Position numbers and translations under genes: made by a program. From Pseudomonadota bacterium (GTDB taxonomy: Bacteria; Pseudomonadota; Alphaproteobacteria; Rhizobiales; Xanthobacteraceae): a stretch of 23,827 bases of DNA. The stretch spans positions 1 to 23,827 of the forward strand of contig JAEXYA010000063.1 in NCBI GenBank assembly GCA_023451825.1, in the 5' to 3' direction. Positions 15,557 through 22,508 of the stretch are shown here, piece by piece. The notes beneath the pieces were generated by a model. It worked only from the letters and a program-made list of their open reading frames with translations, had not been told where the DNA came from and ran no database searches. Within the stretch, counting starts at the first letter, position 1; each line of letters opens with the position of its first letter.

Positions 15557-15592
15557 TTGACTCATCAACGGCTGAAAGCCGGGGAGAGTCAA
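15557..15592 (-). promoter_or_regulatory. Candidate promoter/operator of the decarboxylase-molybdoenzyme unit
   Basis: ttgactc (15557-15563) and gagtcaa (15586-15592) are perfect inverted 7-mers separated by 22 bases. On the minus strand the outer one reads TTGACT, a good -35 element, and GTTGAT lies 17 bases further on as a weak -10. If real, transcription would start near 15555, which supports the TTG start at 15514. The symmetric 7-mers could also be half-sites for a regulator. Confidence 0.35.
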
Positions 15593-15628
15593 CCGTGAGG
15601 TATGTGCGAGACAGAAGCGAAGGCGCTC

Positions 15629-15827
15629 CACTTTTCCCTCCCCCAAGCGGCGCAGCCGCGCAGTGGGGAGGGTGGTGAGAAGCGAGCGTTTAGCGAGCTT
15701 CGAGACGGGTGGGGTGTTTCCGCAAGCTCGACGTTACGTGGGGCACCCCACCCGACCGGCCCAAGAGGGCCGGCCACCCTCCCCACAGCGCACAGCTTCG
15801 CTGTGCTTGGGGGAGGGAGAAGTGGAG
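15629..15827. repeat. Long modular palindrome, copy 2 of 3
   Basis: About 200 bp of nested inverted repeats between cacttttccctccccc and gggggagggagaagtg ends. The core reads gggtggggtgtttccgc, then acgttacgtggggcacccc, closely matching copies 1 and 3. The right side holds gcgcacagcttcgctgtgc, the inverse of a stem on the left side of copy 1. It lies between the small gene at 15837 and the promoter region of the decarboxylase and may insulate the two. Confidence 0.88.
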
Positions 15828-15836
15828 CCCTACCGC

Positions 15837-16229
15837 TTATTTCTTCTCAAACCCCGCAATCAGCCGCTCCAGCTGTTCGCGTTCACCCTGCGCCTTCTCG
15901 CCGGGATCGAACAGCACGTTCCGCAGCAGATAATACTCCGTCTCGTCCTCGATCCGGTCGCGCTTCAGCACGCGTGCGTAGGTCCGCGAATAGCGGCGGC
16001 GCAGTTCGGAGAGCGAGGGGATGTCATGCAGCCGAAGCTCGCTGTCGAATTTCGCGACTTCCATCGGCGTGAATTGCAGCGACATGTCCATGCAGTCGCT
16101 GATGGCGTCGCGCAGTGCGGCCGGCGAGAGCGCTTCGGTGAGCAGCTTTTCGGCGGGCTGGTATTTTTCCGCGAAGAAGGAGAGGAAGTCACGCAATTGC
16201 GTGTCGTCGATATCGGCCTTGTCCTGCAT
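15837..16229 (-). CDS. Uncharacterised small helical protein
   Basis: 130 residues, acidic and rich in Glu, Leu and Arg, with no signal peptide, membrane helix, cysteine pair or nucleotide motif. The pattern is mostly helical: LRDFLSFFAEKYQPAEKLL near residues 12-30, and a basic SELRRRYSRTYARVLKRDR stretch near 73-91 that could bind nucleic acid or an acidic partner. The C-terminus (EKAQGEREQLERLIAGFEKK) looks like a short coiled coil. I do not recognise the family. The ATG at 16229, with GGAAA 7 bases upstream, is preferred to an in-frame TTG six codons earlier. It lies between two large palindromic repeats, isolated from both neighbours. Coding bias is like the neighbours and the frame is intact, so it is very probably a real gene. 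Confidence 0.75.
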   Translation of the reverse strand: MQDKADIDDTQLRDFLSFFAEKYQPAEKLLTEALSPAALRDAISDCMDMSLQFTPMEVAKFDSELRLHDIPSLSELRRRYSRTYARVLKRDRIEDETEYYLLRNVLFDPGEKAQGEREQLERLIAGFEKK

Positions 16230-16256
16230 GTGTTTTTCCAAGTGCAACCAACTCCA

Positions 16257-16371
16257 CCCTCATCCTGAGGAGCCGCGCAGCGGCGTCTCGAAGGATGGCC
16301 GCACGCTCCGTGCCAGGTCAACTCATGGTTCGAGACGCGCGCAAGGGCGCGCTCCTCACCATGAGGGACGG
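16257..16371. repeat. Intergenic palindrome (CCCTCATCCTGAGGAG...CTCCTCACCATGAGGG family)
   Basis: About 115 bp. The outer arms ccctcatcctgaggag and ctcctcaccatgaggg are near-perfect inverted repeats. Inner cgtctcgaaggatgg and catggttcgagacg blocks form a second pair, with short GC palindromes between. I recognise this family from many Rhizobiales genomes. It ends 16 bases after the stop codon of the hydratase gene (minus strand) and may terminate that transcript. Confidence 0.85.
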
Positions 16372-16387
16372 AGTAGGTGGCCGTAAC

Positions 16388-17239
16388 CTACCAGCTCGCT
16401 GTCGCCTTCATGGTCGGCGCGCCCTTGTCATTCGCGGTCCAGACCTCAAGACCATCGGAGGTCTCGTTGGCATTCACCGTGAAATCAGCGCCGTCGAACA
16501 GCGGCGACACGCCGCGATACGAAAACGTCGCCGGCGCCTTGCCACCCTTGAGCTTCACCGCAAACTCCACCAGCAGCGCCGCCTGCAGCGGGCCGTGGAA
16601 GACCAGGCCGGGATAGAACTCGACCTTGGTGACATAGTCGCGGTCGTAATGAATGCGGTGACCGTTGAAGGTCAGCGCAGAGTAGCGGAACAGCAGCACG
16701 GGATCGGCGTAATGCGTCTCCTGATGTTTGGCGCTCAGCGGCTCCTTGGGCGCCGGAGCTGCAGGCGCCATGCTGGTCGGCATGGCGCGATAGACGATGT
16801 CCTGGCGCTCGCGAATGGCGACGCCACGCGGTGTCGTGATCACATGCTCCACATTGACGAAGCACAGCGTGCCGGTGGAGCCGGTCTTCACATTCACGTC
16901 GAGGATCTTCGACGAGCGGGTCACTTCGTCGCCGACCTGCAGCGGCGCGATGAATTGCACTTCGCCGCCGGCCCACATGCGGCGCGGCAGCGGCACCGGC
17001 GGCAAGAAGCCGCCACGCGCGGGATGGCCGTCGGTGCCGAGCTTGTCCATCGCGGCCACCGGCTGCGCCAGACACCAATGGGTGGTGAACGGCGCGGCGT
17101 CGCCGGGCTTCGGTGTGCCGATGTCCAAAAACAATGTGGCGCGCAGGCCCTTCACGAGCTGCGCGGTAATAACGTCCGACTGCTCGTCGGTGCGGCCGAT
17201 CCACTGCTTGAGATGATCGATGTCGAGTTGCTCGGTCAT
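16388..17239 (-). CDS. FAS1-like/MaoC-type acyl-CoA hydratase (mesaconyl-C4-CoA hydratase family)
   Basis: 283 residues with two hot-dog folds: an N-terminal FAS1-like dehydratase domain (about 10-150) and a C-terminal MaoC-like half. The second carries the motif FNGHRIHYDRDYV (residues 191-203), then YPGLVFHGPLQ (209-219), typical of enoyl-CoA hydratases related to mesaconyl-C4-CoA and itaconyl-CoA hydratases. It should add water across a 2-enoyl-CoA double bond in the cytosol; the exact acyl group is unknown. An AAGGAG sequence 6 bases before the ATG makes the start secure. It begins 10 bases after the stop of the CoA-transferase gene and is the last gene of the catabolic cluster. A transferase followed by this kind of hydratase also occurs in the Chloroflexus mct-meh and bacterial itaconate pathways, but the lyase those need is not in view. 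Confidence 0.85.
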   Translation of the reverse strand: MTEQLDIDHLKQWIGRTDEQSDVITAQLVKGLRATLFLDIGTPKPGDAAPFTTHWCLAQPVAAMDKLGTDGHPARGGFLPPVPLPRRMWAGGEVQFIAPLQVGDEVTRSSKILDVNVKTGSTGTLCFVNVEHVITTPRGVAIRERQDIVYRAMPTSMAPAAPAPKEPLSAKHQETHYADPVLLFRYSALTFNGHRIHYDRDYVTKVEFYPGLVFHGPLQAALLVEFAVKLKGGKAPATFSYRGVSPLFDGADFTVNANETSDGLEVWTANDKGAPTMKATASW

Positions 17240-17249
17240 GTCTCGCTCC

Positions 17250-18344
17250 TTACTTCTGCACGTCGCCGATGCCCGGCACGGCGCCGTAGCTGCGCTCCTC
17301 ATCCATCCAGATCGCGCCGGGCGCGGGATAGGCGACCGGGCCGTTCGGCGTGTCCACGGTGATGCGGCGCAGATGCGGATGTTTTGACAGATCCGCCATG
17401 GTGTTCACCTCGGCAAAGGCAATGTCGGCATCGCCGAGGCGCTTCAGCAGTTCTTCGCGGCTGAGCGAGCCAAAGATGTCACCGACCACCTTGTCGGTGT
17501 AGTCGCGATGCTGCACGCGGGTGACGTTGTTGACCATCTGCGCATCCGTCGCGAGATCGGCATTGCCCAGCACCTTGGCGCACAGGATCTTCCATTCGCG
17601 CTCGCTCTGGATCGAAATGAGAATGCCCTTGCCCTCCTTCGAATTGAACACGCCGTAGGGCGCGATGGAGGGATGCGCGAGGCCCATGCGCTTCGGCTCC
17701 TTGCCGTTCTCGGCATTGAGCAGCGGCACGGTCAGCCAGTCGGCCATCACGTCGAACATGGAGATGCGGATATCGGCGCCCTGGCCGGTGACGCTGCGTC
17801 CGATCAGCGCTTCGAGGATCGCGGCATGCGCGGTGGCGCCGGTGGCGACATCGACGATGGACACGCCGACGCGCGAAGGGCCGTCCGCGCCGCCGGTGAT
17901 GGAGGCAAGGCCGCTCTCGGCCTGGATCAGAAGGTCATAGGCCTTGCGATGCGCGTAAGGGCCGCTGTCGCCATAGCCGGTGATGGTGGCGCAGATCAGC
18001 CGCGGATAATCCTTGCGCAGGCGCTCCAGCGTGAAGCCGAGCTTGTCCATGGAGCCGGGCTTGAGGTTCTGGATCAGCACATCGGCGGTGGCGATCAGCT
18101 CTTCCAGCTGCTTGCGGCCTTCGGGCGTCGCGAGATCGACGACGGCGGAATCCTTGCCGCGATTGAGCCAGACGAAATAGCTGCTCTGGCCTTTGGCCGC
18201 ACCATCATAGCCGCGGGCAAAATCGCCTTCGGGGCGTTCGATCTTGATGACATGGGCGCCGGCGTCAGCCAGGCGCGAACTGCAATAAGGCGCCGCCACG
18301 GCCTGTTCGACAGCGACGACGGTGAGGCCTTTGAGCGGCAGCAT
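17250..18344 (-). CDS. CaiB/BaiF (family III) CoA-transferase
   Basis: 364 residues, slightly shorter than the usual 390-430. The N-terminal Rossmann-like part has ADAGAHVIKIERPEGD (residues 26-41) and LNRGKDSAVVDL (60-71). The catalytic aspartate is D137 in KAYDLLIQAESGL, where family III enzymes form the acyl-aspartyl intermediate. It should move CoA from an acyl-CoA donor to a free carboxylic acid in the cytosol, activating a substrate for the neighbouring dehydrogenase and hydratase. GGGGA lies 7 bases before the ATG. It is followed after 10 bases by the hydratase and preceded, across a 92-bp palindrome, by the acyl-CoA dehydrogenase. Donor and acceptor cannot be read from the sequence; such enzymes are often misnamed after carnitine or bile acid. 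Confidence 0.92.
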   Translation of the reverse strand: MLPLKGLTVVAVEQAVAAPYCSSRLADAGAHVIKIERPEGDFARGYDGAAKGQSSYFVWLNRGKDSAVVDLATPEGRKQLEELIATADVLIQNLKPGSMDKLGFTLERLRKDYPRLICATITGYGDSGPYAHRKAYDLLIQAESGLASITGGADGPSRVGVSIVDVATGATAHAAILEALIGRSVTGQGADIRISMFDVMADWLTVPLLNAENGKEPKRMGLAHPSIAPYGVFNSKEGKGILISIQSEREWKILCAKVLGNADLATDAQMVNNVTRVQHRDYTDKVVGDIFGSLSREELLKRLGDADIAFAEVNTMADLSKHPHLRRITVDTPNGPVAYPAPGAIWMDEERSYGAVPGIGDVQK

Positions 18345-18364
18345 ATGATTTCCCCGACATTATT

Positions 18365-18456
18365 GGTCGTCATTGCGAGCGCAGCGAAGCAATCCAGAAA
18401 GCCAAGTAAAGGAAGACTGGATTGCTTCGTCGCAAGGGCTCCTCGCAATGACGACC
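18365..18456. repeat. 92-bp palindrome (GGTCGTCATTGCGAGCGCAGCGAAGCAATCCAG family) inside the catabolic cluster
   Basis: The outer arms ggtcgtcattgcgag (18365-18379) and ctcgcaatgacgacc (18442-18456) are perfect. The inner cgaagcaatccag pairs with ctggattgcttcg around an AT-richer loop. I recognise it as a common Rhizobiales intergenic repeat. Unlike most others here it lies between two co-oriented genes of one putative operon, so it could reduce or stabilise transcript at the acyl-CoA dehydrogenase/CoA-transferase boundary. Confidence 0.87.
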
Positions 18457-18476
18457 GAGGAGCCGGCGTTCAATCG

Positions 18477-19652
18477 TTAATACGAGCGCGGCATCCCGAG
18501 CACGTGCTCGGCGACGAAGGACAGGATCAGGTTGGTCGAGATCGGCGCCACCTGATACAGCCGCGTCTCGCGGAACTTGCGCTCGACGTCGTACTCTTCA
18601 GCGAAGCCAAACCCGCCATGCGTCTGGATGCACGCATTGGCCGCCTCGAACGACGCGTCGGCCGCGAGCATCTTGGCCATGTTGGCCTCGGCGCCGCATT
18701 CCATGCCGGCTTCGTATTTGCGCAGCGCTTCCTTCACCATCAGTTCGGCTGCGCGCATATTCGCGTAGGCCTTGGCGATGGGGAACTGGATGCCCTGGTT
18801 CTGGCCGATCGGTCGGCCGAACACCTGGCGCTCCTTGGCGTAAGCGCTCGCCTTGGCAATGAACCACTTCGCATCGCCGACGCATTCCGAGGCAATCAGG
18901 ATGCGCTCGGCATTCATGCCCGAGAGGATGTAGCGGAAGCCCTTGCCCTCTTCGCCGATGAGATTCTCCTTCGGCACCTTCATGTCGGTGAAGAACACTT
19001 CCGTCGTCGCATGATTCATCATCGTGCGGATCGGGCGGATCTCGAGGCCGTTCTTCTTGGCCTCCTTCATGTCCACCAGGAACACGGAGAGACCATCGGT
19101 GCGCTTGGCGGCCTGTTCCTTCGGGGTGGTGCGCGCGAGCAGCACCATCAGGTCGGAATATTCGGCGCGGCTGGTCCAGATCTTCTGGCCGTTGACGATG
19201 TAGTCGCCGTTCTCGTCCTTCTTCGCCACCGTCTTCAGCGACGAGGTGTCGGTGCCCGAGGTCGGCTCCGTCACACCAAATGCCTGCAGGCGGACTTCGC
19301 CGCTCGCGATCTTCGGCAGCCACTGCGCCTTCTGCGCGTCATTGCCATGACGCAGCACCGTGCCCATCGTGTACATCTGGGCATGGCAGCCGCCGCCATT
19401 GGCGCCGGCGCGCTGGATCTCTTCCAGGATTGCAGCAGCTGCGGAGAGCTTCAGGCCCGAACCGCCATATTCCTCGGGGATCAGCACCGAGAGATAGCCC
19501 GCTTCCGTCAGCGCATCGACGAAGGCTTTCGGATAGGCCATGTCGCGATCCAGCTTGCGCCAGTATTCGCCGGGAAACTGCGCGCAGAGTTTGGCGACGG
19601 CGTCGCGGATATCAGCAAATTCGTCCGCTTCGGCGGCTGCATGTTTCGTCAA
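18477..19652 (-). CDS. Acyl-CoA dehydrogenase family protein with shifted catalytic base
   Basis: 391 residues, one full FAD-dependent acyl-CoA dehydrogenase. Family marks: IPEEYGGSGL (residues 58-67), FGVTEPTSGTDTSSLKT (125-141), QVFGRPIGQNQGIQFPIA (276-293) and THGGFGFAEEYDVER (344-358). Near the C-terminus the usual YEGT block is replaced by LYQVAPISTN (365-374), so the usual Glu is Pro370. E249 in GMNAER sits where isovaleryl-CoA dehydrogenase keeps its base and may substitute. It should form a 2,3-double bond in an acyl-CoA and pass electrons to ETF. The only reasonable start is a TTG; the next ATG would delete 37 residues. It lies 63 bases after the second P450 and 132 bases before the CoA-transferase, between which there is a palindrome. 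The substrate is unknown; branched or unusual chains fit the context. Confidence 0.9.
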   Translation of the reverse strand: MTKHAAAEADEFADIRDAVAKLCAQFPGEYWRKLDRDMAYPKAFVDALTEAGYLSVLIPEEYGGSGLKLSAAAAILEEIQRAGANGGGCHAQMYTMGTVLRHGNDAQKAQWLPKIASGEVRLQAFGVTEPTSGTDTSSLKTVAKKDENGDYIVNGQKIWTSRAEYSDLMVLLARTTPKEQAAKRTDGLSVFLVDMKEAKKNGLEIRPIRTMMNHATTEVFFTDMKVPKENLIGEEGKGFRYILSGMNAERILIASECVGDAKWFIAKASAYAKERQVFGRPIGQNQGIQFPIAKAYANMRAAELMVKEALRKYEAGMECGAEANMAKMLAADASFEAANACIQTHGGFGFAEEYDVERKFRETRLYQVAPISTNLILSFVAEHVLGMPRSY

Positions 19653-19715
19653 GGAACTGGCTTCTCTTCTTGAGGGGAATTTACGTAATCCTGAACGGCT
19701 ACGAAATTCTCCATC

Positions 19716-20987
19716 TCACGATATTCGGACAGGAAGATGCTCGTAGCCTTTGACGAAGCTCGAATACACGCGCTTGGGTTCCCCCACAACTTCGATGTTT
19801 TCGAACCGTTTCAGTATTTCCTCCCAAACGATCTTCAATTGCAACTCCGCCAGGCGCATGCCCACGCAGCGGTGTATGCCGAAACCGAATGACAGATGAA
19901 TCTTCGGCCGCTTGCGGTCGATGATGAACTCGTTCGGCCGCTCGATCACCTCGTCGTCGCGATTGCCCGAGACATACCACATGACGACGCGGTCGCCCTT
20001 CTTGATGTCCTTTCCGCCCAGATTGGTATCCTGCAATGCTGTCCGACGCATATGCGCCAACGGCGTCTGCCAGCGGATCACTTCCGGCACCATGGTTTCG
20101 ATCAGCGCCGGGTTCTCACGCAGCTTCTGATACTGGTCGGGATTCTCGTTCAGCGCGAGCACCGAGCCGGTCATGGTATTGCGGGTGGTATCGTTGCCGC
20201 CGACAATCAGCAGGATCATGTTGCCCATCAGATTGTCGGGCTCCATGAAGCGGGTGGCGTCGCTATGCGCCATCATGGAAATCAGGTCATTCCGCGGTTC
20301 GGAATTCACCCGCTCATTCCAGAGGTTCTGGAAAAAGGCGAAGCACTCGTCCATCTCGCGACGACGTTCCTCCTCCGAGGACACGATGCCGCTCTTTGGC
20401 AGCGCGGTCGCTACATCCGACCAGCGCGTCAGCTTGCGGCGCTGCTCGAACGGAAAGTCGAACAAGGTCGCCAGCATCTGCGTGGTGAGCTCAATGGACA
20501 CGCGATCGACCCAGTCGAAGGTTTCGCCGCGCGGCAGGCCATCCAGCACCTTGCAGGTGCGCGTGCGGATGAGGTTTGCGAGTTCATCGAGATGCTCGGG
20601 CGTGAACATCGGCGTCACGGTCTTGCGCTGGGGCGTGTGCTTCGGCTCGTCCATGGAGATGAAGCTCGGCCAGCTATAGCCTTCCGGCTCGTCGCGGATG
20701 CCGATGCCACCGAGCTTGCTATCCGACGAGAAGATGCCGTGGCTGGTGTCCACCTTCATGATGTCGTTGTATTTGGTCACCGACCAATAGGGTTCGATCG
20801 GCGCCGAGGTGCAGTAATGCACCGGCTCTTCCGCGCGCAGGCGCTCGAAGAACGGCCACAGCGTATCGGTGGCGAACAGTTTTGGCGCGCCGGGGTGAAA
20901 ATCCTTCAGCGGCATCGAATAAGCGAGCTCGCGGGCGATGCGGTCGCGGGTCGCCTTGTCGGGATCGATACGGTTCTGGACATTCAT
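19716..20987 (-). CDS. cyp153: Cytochrome P450, CYP153 family (alkane/fatty-chain terminal hydroxylase type), second of a tandem pair
   Basis: 423 residues, a complete soluble class I bacterial P450. It has the I-helix oxygen-binding motif VGGNDTTRN (262-270), ExxR as E302/R305 (PEVIRWQTP) and the heme loop FGFGIHRCVG with Cys374. Stretches such as YWSVTKYNDIM (67-77), VSIELTTQMLATLFDFP (163-179) and VVMWYVSGNRD (334-344) are those of CYP153, compared from memory with the Mycobacterium HXN-1500 enzyme. Members hydroxylate the terminal carbon of medium-chain alkanes and related hydrophobic chains, taking electrons from a ferredoxin and its reductase, neither of which is in the window. Start MNVQNRID is chosen; an earlier in-frame start 14 codons upstream would overlap the first P450. 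It follows that P450 by 31 bases and is probably cotranscribed with it. Confidence 0.95.
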   Translation of the reverse strand: MNVQNRIDPDKATRDRIARELAYSMPLKDFHPGAPKLFATDTLWPFFERLRAEEPVHYCTSAPIEPYWSVTKYNDIMKVDTSHGIFSSDSKLGGIGIRDEPEGYSWPSFISMDEPKHTPQRKTVTPMFTPEHLDELANLIRTRTCKVLDGLPRGETFDWVDRVSIELTTQMLATLFDFPFEQRRKLTRWSDVATALPKSGIVSSEEERRREMDECFAFFQNLWNERVNSEPRNDLISMMAHSDATRFMEPDNLMGNMILLIVGGNDTTRNTMTGSVLALNENPDQYQKLRENPALIETMVPEVIRWQTPLAHMRRTALQDTNLGGKDIKKGDRVVMWYVSGNRDDEVIERPNEFIIDRKRPKIHLSFGFGIHRCVGMRLAELQLKIVWEEILKRFENIEVVGEPKRVYSSFVKGYEHLPVRIS

Positions 20988-21018
20988 GGCGGCTGCTCTT
21001 TCTGGTGATTTGGTTTGA

Positions 21019-22296
21019 TCAGTGGGCACGGACGGGCAGCGTCTCGTAGCCCTTCACGAATGAGGAAAAGACGCGCTGTGGTTCGCCGACGACCTCGATG
21101 CGCTCGAAGCGTTTCATGATTTCTTCCCACACGATCTTCAATTGCAGTTCGGCGAGGCGCAGGCCCACGCAGCGGTGAATGCCGAAGCCGAAAGAGAGAT
21201 GGCGATTGGGTCGCTCGCGGTCGATGATGAAGTCGTCCGGCCGCTCGATCATCTCCGCGTCGCGATTGCCGGAGACGTACCACATGACGACCTTGTCGCC
21301 CTTCTTGATCTGCTTGCCGCCGAGTTCGGTATCGACAATCGCGGTGCGCCGCATATGCGCGAGCGGCGTCTGCCAGCGGATGATCTCGGGCACCATGCTG
21401 TCGATCAGCGCGGGATTGGCGCGGAGCTTGGCGTATTGCTCCGGAAACTGGTTCAGCGCATAGACGCCGCCCGACATGGAGTTGCGGGTCGTATCATTGC
21501 CGCCGACGATCAGCAGGATGATGTTGCCAAGGAAATTTTCCGGATCGAGATTCCGCGTCGCCTCGCTATGCGCCATCATCGAGAGGAGGTCGCTCTTCGG
21601 CGGCGCGTTCATGCGTTCCTGAAACAGCCGGCCGAAGAATTCGCCGCATTCGCGCAGCTCCTTCTGCCGTTGCGCTTCGGCCTCCGGTGTCGGCGGCAGC
21701 ATGGTGGCGACATCCGACCAGTGCGTCAGCCTGCGGCGCTCTTCCCACGGGAAGTCAAACAACGTCGCCAGCATCTGCGTGGTCAGTTCGATGGACACGC
21801 GATCGACCCAATCGAATGTCTCGCCACGGGGCAGGGCGTCGAGCACCTCTGCCGTGCGCGAGCGGATCAGCCCGGCGAGTTCGTCCATATGATTGGGCGC
21901 GAACATCGGCGCCACGGTCTTGCGCTGGGCCGAGTGATGCGGCGGATCGGTGGCGATGAACATCGGCCGGCGAAACCCGACATTGGCATCACGAATGGTG
22001 ATGCCGCCGAACGACGCGGCCGAGGAGAAGGTGGCGTGATTGATCTCCACCGCCATGATGTCGTTGTATTTGGTGACCGACCAATACGGCCCGAACATGC
22101 TGTCGCGGCAGTAGTGAACCGGCTCCTCGCGGCGCAGGCGCTCGAAATAGGGCCAGAACGTATCGTCGCGAAACAGCGCGGGATTGCCGGGGTCGAACTG
22201 GTCAAGCGGCGTGGCGTAGGCGGCGTCGCGGGCGCGTTGCTGGCGCAGCGCGGGATCGGATTCAAACGCGTGATCGGACTCAATTGTCCCGTGCAT
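21019..22296 (-). CDS. cyp153: Cytochrome P450, CYP153 family, first of a tandem pair
   Basis: 425 residues, also a full CYP153-type P450: LFRDDTFWPYFERLRREEPV (41-60), FGPYWSVTKYNDIMAVE (68-84), VGGNDTTRNS (264-273), E304/R307 (PEIIRWQTP) and heme Cys376 in FGFGIHRCVG. The expected reaction is omega-hydroxylation of a hydrocarbon or isoprenoid chain in the cytosol. It is clearly paralogous to the next gene but differs in the N-terminus, the B-C region (SFGGITIRDANVGFRRPMF) and the F-G region (about 198-225), which shape substrate choice in P450s. The pair may therefore split substrates rather than be redundant. GAGG lies 6 bases before the ATG, a good start. It is the first gene of the minus-strand cluster and is divergent from isovaleryl-CoA dehydrogenase. 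Confidence 0.96.
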   Translation of the reverse strand: MHGTIESDHAFESDPALRQQRARDAAYATPLDQFDPGNPALFRDDTFWPYFERLRREEPVHYCRDSMFGPYWSVTKYNDIMAVEINHATFSSAASFGGITIRDANVGFRRPMFIATDPPHHSAQRKTVAPMFAPNHMDELAGLIRSRTAEVLDALPRGETFDWVDRVSIELTTQMLATLFDFPWEERRRLTHWSDVATMLPPTPEAEAQRQKELRECGEFFGRLFQERMNAPPKSDLLSMMAHSEATRNLDPENFLGNIILLIVGGNDTTRNSMSGGVYALNQFPEQYAKLRANPALIDSMVPEIIRWQTPLAHMRRTAIVDTELGGKQIKKGDKVVMWYVSGNRDAEMIERPDDFIIDRERPNRHLSFGFGIHRCVGLRLAELQLKIVWEEIMKRFERIEVVGEPQRVFSSFVKGYETLPVRAH

Positions 22297-22508
22297 GACA
22301 ATCCTCGGTTTCGTTCGCCCCGTGACACACGGTCTTGCGCCGCGGTGTCTTTATTGCGTCTAATTAGATGCTGGAATGTGGTTTGACGCAAGCGTGACTA
22401 CAACTTTCGGACGAGCCGAAAAGGTTGATTTGCCTGCGCATTTGCTGTCTTCAATGAGGCAACACGCGCATCACGCGCAATAATATCGACGTGACCGGAG
22501 GATGCCCG
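22297..22508. promoter_or_regulatory. Divergent control region between the CYP153 cluster and ivd
   Basis: This 212-bp gap must hold promoters for both directions. It contains a perfect 10-bp palindrome TCTAATTAGA (22359-22368), AT-rich against its surroundings, about 63 bp upstream of the P450 ATG, and a TTGACG (22383-22388) that could be a -35 element for the rightward gene, although no good -10 follows at 17 bases. The palindrome is a candidate operator. No regulator gene lies in the window to assign to it. Confidence 0.35.

Noticed and set aside
16388..18344. A complete 3-hydroxypropionate-cycle or itaconate-degradation module
   Set aside because: Only the transferase-hydratase pair is present; the required citramalyl-CoA lyase is not in the window, and the P450/acyl-CoA dehydrogenase context points elsewhere.
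17508..19673. A 721-codon open frame on the plus strand spanning the CoA-transferase and acyl-CoA dehydrogenase
   Set aside because: It runs through two real minus-strand genes and an intergenic palindrome, so it cannot be a conserved protein. Its length comes from codon bias.
21142..22386. Long plus-strand frames opposite the two P450 genes (also 19896-21008)
   Set aside because: The two shadows resemble each other only because the P450s on the other strand are paralogues.
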